A DNA stretch of 63,731 nt from Bacteroidales bacterium (GTDB lineage: Bacteria > Bacteroidota > Bacteroidia > Bacteroidales > UBA932), in the NCBI GenBank assembly GCA_024401895.1, contig JAKSKE010000004.1:1-63731 (forward strand). Reading direction: 5' to 3'. Made by a program: the position numbers and the translations under genes. Positions within the stretch are counted from its first letter, which is position 1; every line of letters starts with the position of its first letter. Below the pieces are notes generated by a model. It ran no database searches and was not told where the DNA came from. It worked only from the letters and a program-made list of their open reading frames with translations. Positions 1 to 9,401 of this stretch are shown one piece after another.

Positions 1-3000
1 GATCGTAACCCTGATACTTTGTGAAGGTATAGAGGTTCTGGATGTTCACGTAAACCCTGATGTTCTCGAACTTGATCTTCTGGAGCCACTTCTTGGGAAG
101 GTTGTAACCCAGGCTGATGTTCTTGATTCTGAGGTATGAACCGTCCTCAATGTAGCGGGTGCTCATACGGTCGTTGTCGTTAGGGTCGGTGAGTGAAGGA
201 CGAGGGGTCTTTGTGCCCTTGTTGGTAACGGTGATGTTTGAAGGATCGTCGTACCAGTTGTAGATGGTCTTGCCTTCATAAACGGCAGGATAAGCCTTGT
301 TGGCATCGATGGGAGCCAGACGGGCGTGGTCGGCAACGCTGTTGTGCTGGTTGGTCCAGGCACTGTTCATATGCACGAGTCCGTTGTATCCCTGGGCCAG
401 CAGGTTATAGTTCATAACCTTGTTGCCGTAGGTTCCGTTGAGGAAGATTCCCAAATCGAAATCCTTGAAGCGGAAGGTGTTCTGCCATCCGAAAGTGAAG
501 AGCGGCAGAGGTGAACCTATGTTGGTGCGGTCGTTCTCGTTGATTACACCGTCTTTGTTGACATCCTTGAACTTGAGGTCACCGATCCACACTGTGGTGT
601 TGCGGTCGAATACTCCGTCGGCGGGATATTTCTCGGCGCGGGGAGAATTCTTGATATCCTCGAGGTCGGTGTAAACACCTTCAACTACATAGCCATAGAA
701 TCCGTAGAGAGATTCTCCGATGAGAGTTGTGGATACAACGTCATCCCACTGTCCGTATCCTATGAGGGCGGCATTTTTGGTTCCGTCGAGAGCAATCAGC
801 TTGTTCTCGTTGAACGAAATCTGGAAATTGGTGTCCCAGGAGAAGTTGCCGGTGTTAACGGGATGGAAGTCGAGGGTGAACTCTATACCGCGGTTCTGAA
901 TGGTACCGTAGTTGCCCTTAGGAGCGGCAAGAGCCGATGAACCGTTACCCTGTGTTCCCATATAAGAAGGCAACTGCATACCCATAAGCATATCGCTGGA
1001 CTTCTTCTGGTAGAGGTCGATGGTTACGTTGTACTTGTCGTCCAGGAATCCGAGGTCGATACCAAGGTTCCACTGCTCCTGCTTCTCCCAGTGGATTGCA
1101 GTGTTGGGAATGTTGGCGGGACGGAAACCGGAACCAAGGGCAGAAGGCATTGAGCTGATAGCGGCGCCCCAGGCGAATCCGCCAATGTTGCTGTTACCTG
1201 TCTGACCCCAGCCGAGACGGAGTTTACCGTTGCTGATAACGCCCTTGGCGCCTTCCATAAACTTCTCGTTGGAGAAGCGCCAGCTTCCTGCTAAAGAGTG
1301 GAAGCCTGCCCAGCGGTTCTCGGGGCCGAAGTTCGATGAACCGTCGTAACGGAAGGTATAGGTGAGCAGATATCTGTTGTCGTAGTTGTATGTCCAACGG
1401 GTGAAGAATGAAGCCATTGCCGATGAGCCGAAGCCGTGTCCTACGGCGAATGACTTGGGATCACCCAGAGACACGTTGTGGATATCGTCTGAAGAAAGTC
1501 CTGTACTTGAACCGCTGAGGTAGTTCCATTTGCTTTCCCAAGCCTCCTGTCCAATCATTCCGCTGAAGCTGTGCTTGCCGAATGTATTGCTGTAGGTGAG
1601 GTAGTTCTTGATTTGCCAGAACATTCCTGAATTCTTCTGGTAACTGATAGAGTTCTGATCCTGTTTGTAGGCACCCAGAGAGATTTTCGGACGATAGCGC
1701 TCGGCGTCGGAGAAGTTCATATCGAAGCCGAGTTCGGTACGGAATACCAAATGGTCTATGGGAGTGATGTCGGCAAAGATGTTACCGGTTACTTTCTGAC
1801 GCTTGAGAATGTTCTCATTCATCATAGCCATAGCCACAGGGTTCTTGGTGCTTCCCTGCCCCTCGCGCACTACTGTTGACCAGTTGCCGTCGATGTCATA
1901 GACAGGGATGTCGGGCAGAGTGCTCAGAGAGTAGAAGATGATACCCTCACCGCCGTCGGCGAGTTTGAGGTTATCGGTGGTGTTTGCATAGGATACGTTG
2001 AGTCCGAGCTTGAGCCATTTCTTGAGCTGTGCATCGAGGTTGGCACGTACGCTGAAACGGTTGAACTGTGAACCGATGATTGTACCCTGCTGGTCCATAT
2101 AGGAACCGGAGATGTAGTACTGAACCTTGTCGGAACCACCCTGTGCGCTAATCTGGTGAGAGTGCTGCAGAGCTGTGCGGAACACCTCGTCCTGCCAGTT
2201 GGTACCCTTGCCAAGAAGTGAAGGGTCGGCGTAGAATGCCGAAGCGTTTCCAATTTCGCCGATTTCAACCATATCGTTGTAGAACTGGGCGAACTGGCGC
2301 AGGTTCATCATATCCAGACGCTTGGTCTGCTGGCTTACGGCAAACATTCCTTCGTAATTGAACTTTGCCTCGCCGGCCTTACCGTGCTTTGTGGTAATGA
2401 GAACTACACCGTTGGCACCCTGTGCACCGTAGATGGCGGTTGCAGAGGCATCCTTGAGAATTTCCATTGAAACGATGTCGGAAGGGTTGATGGTGGACAG
2501 CGGAGAGATGGTGGAAACCTTACCGTTTCCAAGAGCATCGCCCAGACCGAAGTCTGCACCGGAGTTGCCGCCTCCCTGAACAATGACACCGTCAATTACA
2601 TACAGAGGTTCTGCATTGGCATTGATGGTAGCCTGTCCGCGCACGCGGATAGAAGAAGATGAACCCGGAGCTCCGGAAGTCTGTACGGATGACACACCCG
2701 CAGCACGGCCCTGGAAAGCCTGGTCCAGTGAAGTGATGATAGAGCCTTTCAGGTCTTCTTCCTTCATTGAAACGGAAGAACCGGAGAGGTCACTCTTCTT
2801 CATAGTACCATAACCAACGACAACAACTTCGTCGAGAAGCTGGCTGTCCTCGGAAAGGGTAACATTGTAAATGCTCTGACCGCTCTTAACGGTAACAGTA
2901 GCACCGTTGAATCCGATACAGGACAGGGTAAGTGTCTTTCCGTTCTCCACAGAGATGGAATACTTACCGTCAAGATCGGTAACAACACCATTAGTGGTGC

Positions 3001-3136
3001 CTGACTCTACGACGCTGCAACCTATAACCGGTTCGCCTTTGTCGTCAACCACAGTACCGCTTACCGTCACCTTCTGTGCGAAAAGCGAAATGCAGGCTGA
3101 GAGCAGGACCACGCAAGAAAACAATTTTCTTTTCAT
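1..3136 (-). CDS. SusC/RagA-family TonB-dependent outer-membrane receptor (C-terminus cut by window edge)
   Basis: Outer-membrane beta-barrel that imports oligosaccharides with a SusD partner and TonB energy. The protein opens with a signal peptide (MKRKLFSCVVLLSACIS), then a carboxypeptidase-like domain (VSGTVVDDKGEPVIGC), the junction motif VVVGYGTMKKSDLSG, a plug domain (about residues 110-230, with LYVIDGV and ILKDASATAIYGAQGANGVV) and a long barrel. The last visible residues (YLRIKNISLGYNLP, then YTFTKYQGYD) are typical of the final strands, so only a few tens of residues should be missing. A susD gene would be expected off the left edge. It lies 57 nt downstream of the mannanase-esterase gene on the same strand, which together with the nearby 2-epimerase suggests a mannan or glucomannan substrate. 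The substrate is inference; the SusC identity is clear. Confidence 0.96.
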   Translation of the reverse strand, partial: MKRKLFSCVVLLSACISLFAQKVTVSGTVVDDKGEPVIGCSVVESGTTNGVVTDLDGKYSISVENGKTLTLSCIGFNGATVTVKSGQSIYNVTLSEDSQLLDEVVVVGYGTMKKSDLSGSSVSMKEEDLKGSIITSLDQAFQGRAAGVSSVQTSGAPGSSSSIRVRGQATINANAEPLYVIDGVIVQGGGNSGADFGLGDALGNGKVSTISPLSTINPSDIVSMEILKDASATAIYGAQGANGVVLITTKHGKAGEAKFNYEGMFAVSQQTKRLDMMNLRQFAQFYNDMVEIGEIGNASAFYADPSLLGKGTNWQDEVFRTALQHSHQISAQGGSDKVQYYISGSYMDQQGTIIGSQFNRFSVRANLDAQLKKWLKLGLNVSYANTTDNLKLADGGEGIIFYSLSTLPDIPVYDIDGNWSTVVREGQGSTKNPVAMAMMNENILKRQKVTGNIFADITPIDHLVFRTELGFDMNFSDAERYRPKISLGAYKQDQNSISYQKNSGMFWQIKNYLTYSNTFGKHSFSGMIGQEAWESKWNYLSGSSTGLSSDDIHNVSLGDPKSFAVGHGFGSSAMASFFTRWTYNYDNRYLLTYTFRYDGSSNFGPENRWAGFHSLAGSWRFSNEKFMEGAKGVISNGKLRLGWGQTGNSNIGGFAWGAAISSMPSALGSGFRPANIPNTAIHWEKQEQWNLGIDLGFLDDKYNVTIDLYQKKSSDMLMGMQLPSYMGTQGNGSSALAAPKGNYGTIQNRGIEFTLDFHPVNTGNFSWDTNFQISFNENKLIALDGTKNAALIGYGQWDDVVSTTLIGESLYGFYGYVVEGVYTDLEDIKNSPRAEKYPADGVFDRNTTVWIGDLKFKDVNKDGVINENDRTNIGSPLPLFTFGWQNTFRFKDFDLGIFLNGTYGNKVMNYNLLAQGYNGLVHMNSAWTNQHNSVADHARLAPIDANKAYPAVYEGKTIYNWYDDPSNITVTNKGTKTPRPSLTDPNDNDRMSTRYIEDGSYLRIKNISLGYNLPKKWLQKIKFENIRVYVNIQNLYTFTKYQGYD

Positions 3137-3193
3137 GTTACTGATTTTTGGTTAATAATTTTTTTGGGTTAAATAAAAAAAGACATATATATA

Positions 3194-5608
3194 TTATTGT
3201 TGATTTCTGAACCATTCGGCCCTTCGGGCTCCCCATTCTTTTTCGCGCCACATTGCGTGCCCGCAGGTGGGGACGCAGAAATACTGTTTGGGCGACTCTA
3301 TGAGGTTGTATGCCGAGAAGTTCGTATGCGGCGGGCAGGTGGGGTCCTGCAGGCCGAAAGCCATATAGACGGGGCACTGGATGCGGTCGGCGAAGTTCTT
3401 TACGTCGAAGTAGCTCAGCACTTCGAAAAGTTTTTCACGGTCGATGCCCTGCTTGTCGGCGGCGTCAAAGACCTCCCACATAGGCCACCATACTATCTGG
3501 GAATAATGTCTGAAGTCTCCCAGGAAGGGCACTGCGGGCGAGGCGGCGGCAATACGGTCGTCCAGCGCGGCGCTTATGAGGGTGAAGGCTCCTCCCTGGC
3601 TCTCGCCGCGCGAAAAGATATGCGCGGTGTCGGCCTTCTCGAGCGAGGCCACGAAATCAATTGCCCTCACTACGTCGCAGAATGCTCCGCGATAGTAATA
3701 TTCTTCCTTGGAACCGAGGCCGCGGTCTATCCAGTCGCGCACTTCGTCCCGGAATATTCCCTGACCGCGCACGCTCACCAAAAATTCGATGGCCTGGGGG
3801 TTGGAGGAAGGATCATACCAGTAAGGGTCGGCGCCGTAGCCCATATAGTCGATATAGACGGGGTATTTGCCCTCCTTGACCGGCTCGCACAGGTAGCCGC
3901 CCATCTTCTGTCCTCCGAAAGAGGTAATCTCTACGCGGTAGGCATTGCGGAGGCTGTCGCTGTGCTCGGGCGAGAACTCTTTTACAACCTGCATAGGCAC
4001 GGCTGAAAGTTCGGCCAGGGTACCGGCCCAGAATTCATCGAAGTCGGGCCGCTTGTCCTGCGAAGAAACAATCTTCTGGGGCTCGATGCCAATGTTGAAG
4101 GGGGCATATCCGCCGGAACGCTCATCCAATGCCCAGGAGAGATTGACCTGGTAGAAGCCGGGATCAACAGCGTCGAGAGAAAAATCAACAGTGCCGTACT
4201 CCCCTTCCACAGGGGCGGTGCACAGCAGAACGGTATCTTTCTTTTCAGACATAAGGCTGAGGTCGCTCACCAGGGCCAGCTTCACATCTATGGTACCGGC
4301 GGTGGGGTTGCTCACTTTGACCGGGAGGATACGGGGGCTGTCGCCTGTGAACAGGCAGCCCGATGAAAATTCATAGCGCAGACGGGGCGTTTCGGCCAGC
4401 TTGCCGGCGGCCTCGGAAATTACGGCAACCGTGCTGCTGTCGGTAACGAACACCGAATTGAGGCCCTGGGCTTCCTGCCAGGGGTCTCCGCAGTAGTCAT
4501 CTCCCTCCTGCCAGCGCTCGTGGGCGGGTTGCGCGAAGCCTCCCCATCCCCAGAAATTGCATCCGGCAAGATTTCCTCCGTTTGCGGCCGACTCCATCAC
4601 GCGGGAGAAGACATACGCATAGATGCGGTCACGTCCCGCAGTAGGGCAGCTGCTGTCAAAGCCGAAGCCGTCCCGGGGATAACCGAATTCTTCAATAACC
4701 ACGGGCTTTCCGAGACGGTTTGCAACCTCGAGATGGGAGTCGATATAAGCGCCTACATTTTCGATGGCTCCGCCTATACCGTCATTCACTGAATCTTCCT
4801 TTACCCAGCTCCAGTTGTAGGGCCAGATGTGAATGGTAATGTAATCGATATCGTCGCAGGTGTTAATGGTCTCATACAGGTTCATATCTTCCTCGCAGCC
4901 CTTCTGCCCTTCGTTTCCGGTGCTTACCATATGGACCGGGTCAATGGATTTGATGAGAGCGGCTGTGCCGTGTATGTAACGCACGAAGGCCTCTCTGTTT
5001 GCGGGCAGGTCGCTGAAACACCTGGGCTCATTGCATATCTGCCAACTGAAAATTGCCTGGTGGTCCCTGAGGGCCGACACCGTTTTTCTGACATATTCGT
5101 GATTGAGAGATATTGCCTTTTCATTTGTGCTGAACGCAGCCATTGCCTGCATATAGGGCCAGTATCCGTCAACGGCCGGCTGGGGCTGGGGGCCGGCACC
5201 TGCGGCCTGCAGATAATCGGAGAAGCCGTAAGACCACTCCCAGGCGTTGTTGAGGAACAGCACGGCGCACATTCCCCTCTCCTGCATACGGTCGAGGGCA
5301 TAGCGCAGGCATTCGATATCTTCACCTTCCGTGGCCAGGACCCGCAGGTTGGTTATGCCCAGGGCCTTGAGGGTGTCGAGTTCACGGTCGAGTCTGGCAC
5401 GCCCGCTCTCGGTAGCGGCGAGCCTTCCGGCATACCACAGGTTGGTGCCGATGAAATATTCCGATTTTCCGTTTTTGAGAATATTGCCGTCTTCTGCAGT
5501 CCAGACAGTTTTTTGAGAAATGCCGGAACAAGCTGCAAACGTTATAGACAACAAGCCTATAATGAGCGCTTTAGCGCTTTTGGTCTTAGTGTTTTTTAAA
5601 TGTGGCAT
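3194..5608 (-). CDS. Lipoprotein with GH5 beta-mannanase-like domain fused to CE7 acetyl-esterase domain
   Basis: 804-residue bifunctional surface enzyme. A lipoprotein signal ends at Cys27 (lipobox FAAC). Residues about 45-400 form a GH5 barrel of mannanase type: general acid/base Glu194 in WQICNEP and nucleophile Glu307 in VIEEFGYPRD, with aromatic residues typical of GH5_7. Residues about 480-800 form a CE7-type alpha/beta hydrolase (acetyl-xylan/cephalosporin-C deacetylase family): nucleophile Ser670 in RGESQGG, Asp755 in GLQDPTCPP and His784 in CGHAMW. The likely job is to cleave an acetylated beta-mannan backbone and strip its acetyl groups in one polypeptide. It is upstream of the SusC gene on the same strand. 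Family assignments are read from motifs; the GH5 subfamily and the acetyl-mannan substrate are inferred. Confidence 0.9.
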   Translation of the reverse strand: MPHLKNTKTKSAKALIIGLLSITFAACSGISQKTVWTAEDGNILKNGKSEYFIGTNLWYAGRLAATESGRARLDRELDTLKALGITNLRVLATEGEDIECLRYALDRMQERGMCAVLFLNNAWEWSYGFSDYLQAAGAGPQPQPAVDGYWPYMQAMAAFSTNEKAISLNHEYVRKTVSALRDHQAIFSWQICNEPRCFSDLPANREAFVRYIHGTAALIKSIDPVHMVSTGNEGQKGCEEDMNLYETINTCDDIDYITIHIWPYNWSWVKEDSVNDGIGGAIENVGAYIDSHLEVANRLGKPVVIEEFGYPRDGFGFDSSCPTAGRDRIYAYVFSRVMESAANGGNLAGCNFWGWGGFAQPAHERWQEGDDYCGDPWQEAQGLNSVFVTDSSTVAVISEAAGKLAETPRLRYEFSSGCLFTGDSPRILPVKVSNPTAGTIDVKLALVSDLSLMSEKKDTVLLCTAPVEGEYGTVDFSLDAVDPGFYQVNLSWALDERSGGYAPFNIGIEPQKIVSSQDKRPDFDEFWAGTLAELSAVPMQVVKEFSPEHSDSLRNAYRVEITSFGGQKMGGYLCEPVKEGKYPVYIDYMGYGADPYWYDPSSNPQAIEFLVSVRGQGIFRDEVRDWIDRGLGSKEEYYYRGAFCDVVRAIDFVASLEKADTAHIFSRGESQGGAFTLISAALDDRIAAASPAVPFLGDFRHYSQIVWWPMWEVFDAADKQGIDREKLFEVLSYFDVKNFADRIQCPVYMAFGLQDPTCPPHTNFSAYNLIESPKQYFCVPTCGHAMWREKEWGARRAEWFRNQQ

Positions 5609-5701
5609 ATACGCGCGTGCAAAAGTCGATGCAAGTTAGCGCGTAAAACTGTATCAAATAAATACTATATTACCTAAAATGCGTACAATTTTGCCAATCC
5701 G

Positions 5702-6577
5702 CTAAACGATAGCGCTGTGTTTTTTGTAAATCTGCCTGAATTCCTTTGGGGTAACACCCTTGCATTTCTTGAACAGACGGTTGAAATTCGAGACGTTGTT
5801 AAAGCCCGAAGAATAGCAGATTTCGGCAATGGTATTGGTGGTGTTCACCAGATCCCTGGCAGCGTTTCCCAGACGGATTTCCAGGATGTAGGCGGTGAGA
5901 GTTTTGCCGGTGGCCGACTTGAAAAAACGGCTGAAGGCACTGGGGCTCATTCCAGCCACAGCGGCTATTTCGCCAAGGGTGATTTCGTGGTCGCAATTTT
6001 CGGTCACATACTCCTTCACCTTTTGGATACGGCGGCTTTCATTGCTTTTGTCGATATGGGCAAAGGTATTGCTCGCCAACACTTTAAACTCGCTCTGAGA
6101 AAGAGTGTAAAGAAGGTTGAGCATAAGCATCAGCTGGTTGAAGCTGTCCTTGTTGGCGGCCAGGTTATCCAAATAGACGAACGCCTTGAGAATAACCTCG
6201 GGAGGGAAAGAGATGCCGTTACGGGCTTTATCGAGCATTGTGCTTATGGAAGAGAACTGATTCCTGGAAAGAAGTTCGCGCGGCAGCAGGGACTTGTCGA
6301 ACTGTATGGTGATTTCCCGTATGTCGCGGCTCCGGCACTGCCCCTGGTTCCAAACGTGTTCCAAATCTTCGGAGCCTATCATTGCCAGGTCCAGGTCGCC
6401 TATGGTCTCGATGCTGTCACCCACTACCCTCTGGGCGCCGGCAGCACCTTGGACAAAGTTGATTTCCAATTCTTTATGCCTGTGAATAGGATAGTTGAAC
6501 TCGCTTTTCCTACGATCTACAATGTAAAAGCAGTCACTCGCCGACAAGGGCGGTATTTCATATAAGATATCATCCAT
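5702..6577 (-). CDS. AraC-family transcriptional regulator of the mannan locus
   Basis: 291-residue regulator. The N-terminal half looks like a cupin-type sensor (HRHKELEINFVQGA near the start). The C-terminal ~100 residues hold two helix-turn-helix motifs of the AraC type: EITLGEIAAVAGMSPSAFSRFFK, then NTIAEICYSSGFNNVSNFNRLFKK and GVTPKEFRQIY. I chose the ATG at 6577 (MDDILYEIPPL) over an in-frame TTG ten codons upstream, because the upstream codons read as random hydrophobics and the family starts with a sensor strand near MDD. It sits between the mannanase-esterase gene (same strand) and the divergent epimerase gene, so it probably senses a mannan breakdown product and controls both. The ligand is unknown. 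Confidence 0.92.
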   Translation of the reverse strand: MDDILYEIPPLSASDCFYIVDRRKSEFNYPIHRHKELEINFVQGAAGAQRVVGDSIETIGDLDLAMIGSEDLEHVWNQGQCRSRDIREITIQFDKSLLPRELLSRNQFSSISTMLDKARNGISFPPEVILKAFVYLDNLAANKDSFNQLMLMLNLLYTLSQSEFKVLASNTFAHIDKSNESRRIQKVKEYVTENCDHEITLGEIAAVAGMSPSAFSRFFKSATGKTLTAYILEIRLGNAARDLVNTTNTIAEICYSSGFNNVSNFNRLFKKCKGVTPKEFRQIYKKHSAIV

Positions 6578-6654
6578 AAGCCACACAAATGTAGCAATAA
6601 AAAACAATTATTGATACTATTTTAACATTTTATTGGCATCTTTTTCACTTCATA

Positions 6655-6685
6655 TTGGAATATTATGGTCGTATGACTACTTTTG
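6655..6685 (+). promoter_or_regulatory. Bacteroidetes-type promoter of the 2-epimerase gene, near-leaderless
   Basis: TTGG at 6655-6658 (one mismatch to TTTG), then 19 nt, then TACTTTTG at 6678-6685, matching TAnnTTTG. The epimerase ATG begins at 6692, about 7 nt past the -7 box, so the transcript would have almost no leader. The -33 box is imperfect. Confidence 0.6.
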
Positions 6686-6691
6686 ATTTGT

Positions 6692-7870
6692 ATGAAAACA
6701 CTTAAGGAAGAACTGTGCAGGGAGTTACAGCAGAACATACTCCCCTTCTGGCAAACCCGTATGCCCGACAAAGCGGGCGGATTCATAGGACGCATAGACG
6801 GACAGGGGAACGCCTGTCCCAATGCCGAGAAGGGAGCAATCCTGAACGCCCGCATTCTGTGGACTTTTTCAAGCGCCTGGCGCATTCTGCGGGTCCCGGA
6901 ATATCTCGACACGGCCAAACGGGCTTACAATTACATTTCGGAACATTTCATAGACAGAGAATACGGCGGGGCATTCTGGAGTGTGAATGCCGACGGTTCA
7001 CCCAAGGATACCAAAAAGCAGTTCTATGCAATTGCCTTCATCATTTACGCGCTGGCCGAATTCCACAGGTCCTGTGGCGATGAGGCGGCCCTGCAGCTGG
7101 CCGTGGAACTGTTCAGGAGCATAGAAAGCCACAGCCTCGACAGCATTGGCGAAGGCTACATAGAGGCCTGTACCCGCGACTGGGGCACGATTGACGATAT
7201 GCGCCTGAGCGAAAAGGACCAGAACGACGCCAAAACTATGAACACCCACCTTCACATTCTGGAGGCATACACCGGCTTGTACAGAGTTTGGAAAACTCCC
7301 GAATCGGAACAGGCCCTGAGGAGGGTGACAGGCATTTTCCTCGACAGGATAGTCCGTCCCGACGGGCACCTCGGCCTGTTCTTCGACGAGAATTGGAATT
7401 CCACTTCATCGATGGTTTCCTACGGCCACGACATAGAGGCGTCGTGGCTGCTGTGCGAAGCCGCCGCGGTGCTCGGAGACAATGAGCTGGAGACCGTGGT
7501 CCGGGAAGTTTCGGGCCGCATTGCGCAGGCTTCTATGGAAGGTTTCACCGCCGACGGAGGAATGGAGTACGAGTACGATCCGTCGAGCGGCGTGAGGCAC
7601 TCGTCGCGCGACTGGTGGGTGCAGGCCGAAACCGTAGTGGGCTGTATAAACCGGTACGGACTTACCGGAGACAGACTGTGGATGGAGAGGGCCCGGGCGC
7701 AATGGAACTTTATAGTCAAGCACATAATATGCCCCGACGGAGAATGGTACTGGAGCGCCCTGCCGGTGGACGGAGGCTTTGTGCCCAACACCACAGACGA
7801 CCGGGCAGGGTTCTGGAAATGCCCCTACCACAACGGTCGAATGTGTATGGAAATAATCGAGCGGCTGTAG
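6692..7870 (+). CDS. Cellobiose/mannobiose 2-epimerase (AGE superfamily)
   Basis: 392-residue cytoplasmic (alpha/alpha)6-barrel enzyme. It converts the reducing-end sugar of a beta-1,4 disaccharide at C2; in mannan pathways it turns mannobiose into mannosyl-glucose for a GH130 phosphorylase. Visible hallmarks are the early Arg in LNARILWTFSSAW, the His-rich segment NTHLHILEAYTGLYR, catalytic-region SYGHDIEASWLL, WWVQAETVVG and the C-terminal FWKCPYHNGRMCME with its conserved His. Length matches the family (about 390-410). The ATG at 6692 is preferred over a TTG three codons upstream, which overlaps the -7 promoter box. It is divergent from the AraC regulator, supporting a mannan-utilization locus. 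Family certainty is high; mannobiose rather than cellobiose is inferred from the GH5 mannanase next door. Confidence 0.93.
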   Translation: MKTLKEELCRELQQNILPFWQTRMPDKAGGFIGRIDGQGNACPNAEKGAILNARILWTFSSAWRILRVPEYLDTAKRAYNYISEHFIDREYGGAFWSVNADGSPKDTKKQFYAIAFIIYALAEFHRSCGDEAALQLAVELFRSIESHSLDSIGEGYIEACTRDWGTIDDMRLSEKDQNDAKTMNTHLHILEAYTGLYRVWKTPESEQALRRVTGIFLDRIVRPDGHLGLFFDENWNSTSSMVSYGHDIEASWLLCEAAAVLGDNELETVVREVSGRIAQASMEGFTADGGMEYEYDPSSGVRHSSRDWWVQAETVVGCINRYGLTGDRLWMERARAQWNFIVKHIICPDGEWYWSALPVDGGFVPNTTDDRAGFWKCPYHNGRMCMEIIERL

Positions 7871-7893
7871 CCTGCCGCAAGTTTTGAAAGTCC

Positions 7894-9012
7894 CTATTCC
7901 AGGCAGAAGTCCAGCGCCGCCTTCAGAGCGTCCCGGTCGAGTTTCTGACCTATGAAGACAAGTTTCTGCATACGGTCGCCGTACAGGGGATCCCAGTCGC
8001 GCCGCAGTGCCGGGTCGTGGGCGAGCTGCTGCTCCAGGTCTTCCTGCGGCATAGTGGCGTACCACTGCCCAACGTTCTTGAGGGATATCTGTGTGCCGGC
8101 CTGCTCGAAAATGTAGCAGATGTCGGTGTTGTCGGTGAAATAGCACATTCCCTTGGCTCTTATTATTCCCAGCGGCCAGTGCTTTGCTATGAACTCGTCG
8201 AACTTGTTGATATCGAAAGGCTTGCGATTGAAATAGACGTAGGTGCAGATACCGTATTCGAGAGCCTCGCCCTCGTGGGTGTCGGCGCCTTTCTCCACCT
8301 CGGTTATCCAGCTTGCCGAAGCCGCTACGCTGTCGTAGTCGAAAAGCCGGGTGTGAAGTATGTCGTCCAGATTTACGTCGGCATAATCGCATTCAATTAT
8401 ACGGGCCTTGGGCTGGAGGGCTGCGATAATCTGGCGCACCTTGCCAAGCTCGTCGGCGCTGAGCTCCGAAGCCTTGTTCAAAAGCACCACGTTGCAGAAC
8501 TCCACCTGCTGTATCACAAGGTTCTCTATGTCATCCTCGGCAATGTTGCCGCGAAGCAACGACTTGGCGCAGGAAAACTCGTCCCGCATACGCAGGGCGT
8601 CCACCACTGTGACCACACTGTCGAGATATGCACAGCCGTTAGCGGTATATTGTTCGTCCAAATAAGGGATGGAACAGATTGTACGGGCAATGGGCTCGGG
8701 TTCGCAGATTCCGCTGGCCTCGATTACGATATAGTCGAATCGGCCGTCGGCGACGAGCCCGCTTATCTGCTCTACAAGGTCCATTTTAAGGGTGCAGCAG
8801 ATGCAGCCGTTCTGCAATGAAACCAGGGACTCGTCTCCGGCCCCCACGATTCCGTCACGGGAAATGAGGTCGGCGTCTATGTTGACTTCACCTATGTCGT
8901 TGACTATGACTGCGAATCTGATTCCCCTGCGGTTTGAAAGGATTCTGTTTACAAGGGTGGTTTTTCCGCTTCCAAGATATCCTGTCAGAAGCAATACCGG
9001 TGTATTATGCAT
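7894..9012 (-). CDS. CobW/COG0523-family GTPase (putative zinc metallochaperone)
   Basis: 372-residue G3E-family P-loop GTPase. Walker A is GYLGSGKTT near the N-terminus, the metal-binding CxCC motif is GCICC in SLQNGCICCTLKMDL, the switch region is VIEASGICEP, and the NKxx-type base motif is LLNKASEL. The C-terminal half is a CobW_C-type domain. This family delivers zinc or other metals to client proteins, often under zinc limitation. I start at the ATG at 9012 (MHNTPVLL); an upstream TTG three codons earlier overlaps the previous gene's stop. It follows the DUF486 membrane-protein gene by 5 nt on the same strand. No Zur-type operator was recognised, so the metal and client are unknown. Confidence 0.88.
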   Translation of the reverse strand: MHNTPVLLLTGYLGSGKTTLVNRILSNRRGIRFAVIVNDIGEVNIDADLISRDGIVGAGDESLVSLQNGCICCTLKMDLVEQISGLVADGRFDYIVIEASGICEPEPIARTICSIPYLDEQYTANGCAYLDSVVTVVDALRMRDEFSCAKSLLRGNIAEDDIENLVIQQVEFCNVVLLNKASELSADELGKVRQIIAALQPKARIIECDYADVNLDDILHTRLFDYDSVAASASWITEVEKGADTHEGEALEYGICTYVYFNRKPFDINKFDEFIAKHWPLGIIRAKGMCYFTDNTDICYIFEQAGTQISLKNVGQWYATMPQEDLEQQLAHDPALRRDWDPLYGDRMQKLVFIGQKLDRDALKAALDFCLE

Positions 9013-9017
9013 AATTT

Positions 9018-9395
9018 TCAAATAAAAGCGAAGAAGACTGCCGCAATTAGGCAGCCAAATGCCACAAAGTGGTTCCAGTGGAAGGTTTCGGTTTTAAACA
9101 CCGTAATGCAGATAACTGTAAAGACAGTGAGCGAGACCACCTCTTGAATCACTTTGAGCTGAATTAACGAAAACGGGCCGCCGTTGACTCTGGAGCCGAA
9201 GCGGTTGGCCGGAATCATAAACGAATATTCGAACAGAGCCACGCACCAGGACAGGACAATGATTGCAATCAGAGGCCAGTCCTTGGAGCCCGGCACCCAC
9301 TCGGGGAGTTTCAGCTGCCCGTACCAGGCGAAAGTCATAAAGACATTCGAAACTATGAGTAGCAGTATAACCCAGATGAAACTCATATTTTTCAT
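9018..9395 (-). CDS. DUF486/DMT-family small membrane protein
   Basis: 125-residue protein with four predicted membrane segments (FIWVILLLIVSNVFMTFAWY, the stretch after KDWPLIAIIVLSW, VVSLTVFTVICITVF and FVAFGCLIAAVFFAF). The pattern (MTFAWYG, FEYSFMIPANRFG, FSLIQLKVIQEVVSL) matches the DUF486 group related to the drug/metabolite transporter superfamily. It ends 5 nt before the COG0523 GTPase and starts 6 nt after pgi on the same strand, so the three are probably one transcript. The transported substrate is unknown. Confidence 0.85.
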   Translation of the reverse strand: MKNMSFIWVILLLIVSNVFMTFAWYGQLKLPEWVPGSKDWPLIAIIVLSWCVALFEYSFMIPANRFGSRVNGGPFSLIQLKVIQEVVSLTVFTVICITVFKTETFHWNHFVAFGCLIAAVFFAFI

Positions 9396-9401
9396 ATTAC
9401 T

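Noticed and set aside
7406..8392. 328-codon minus-strand frame spanning the epimerase end and the GTPase gene
   Set aside because: It overlaps two well-supported genes in other frames, is very Arg-rich and shows no domain.
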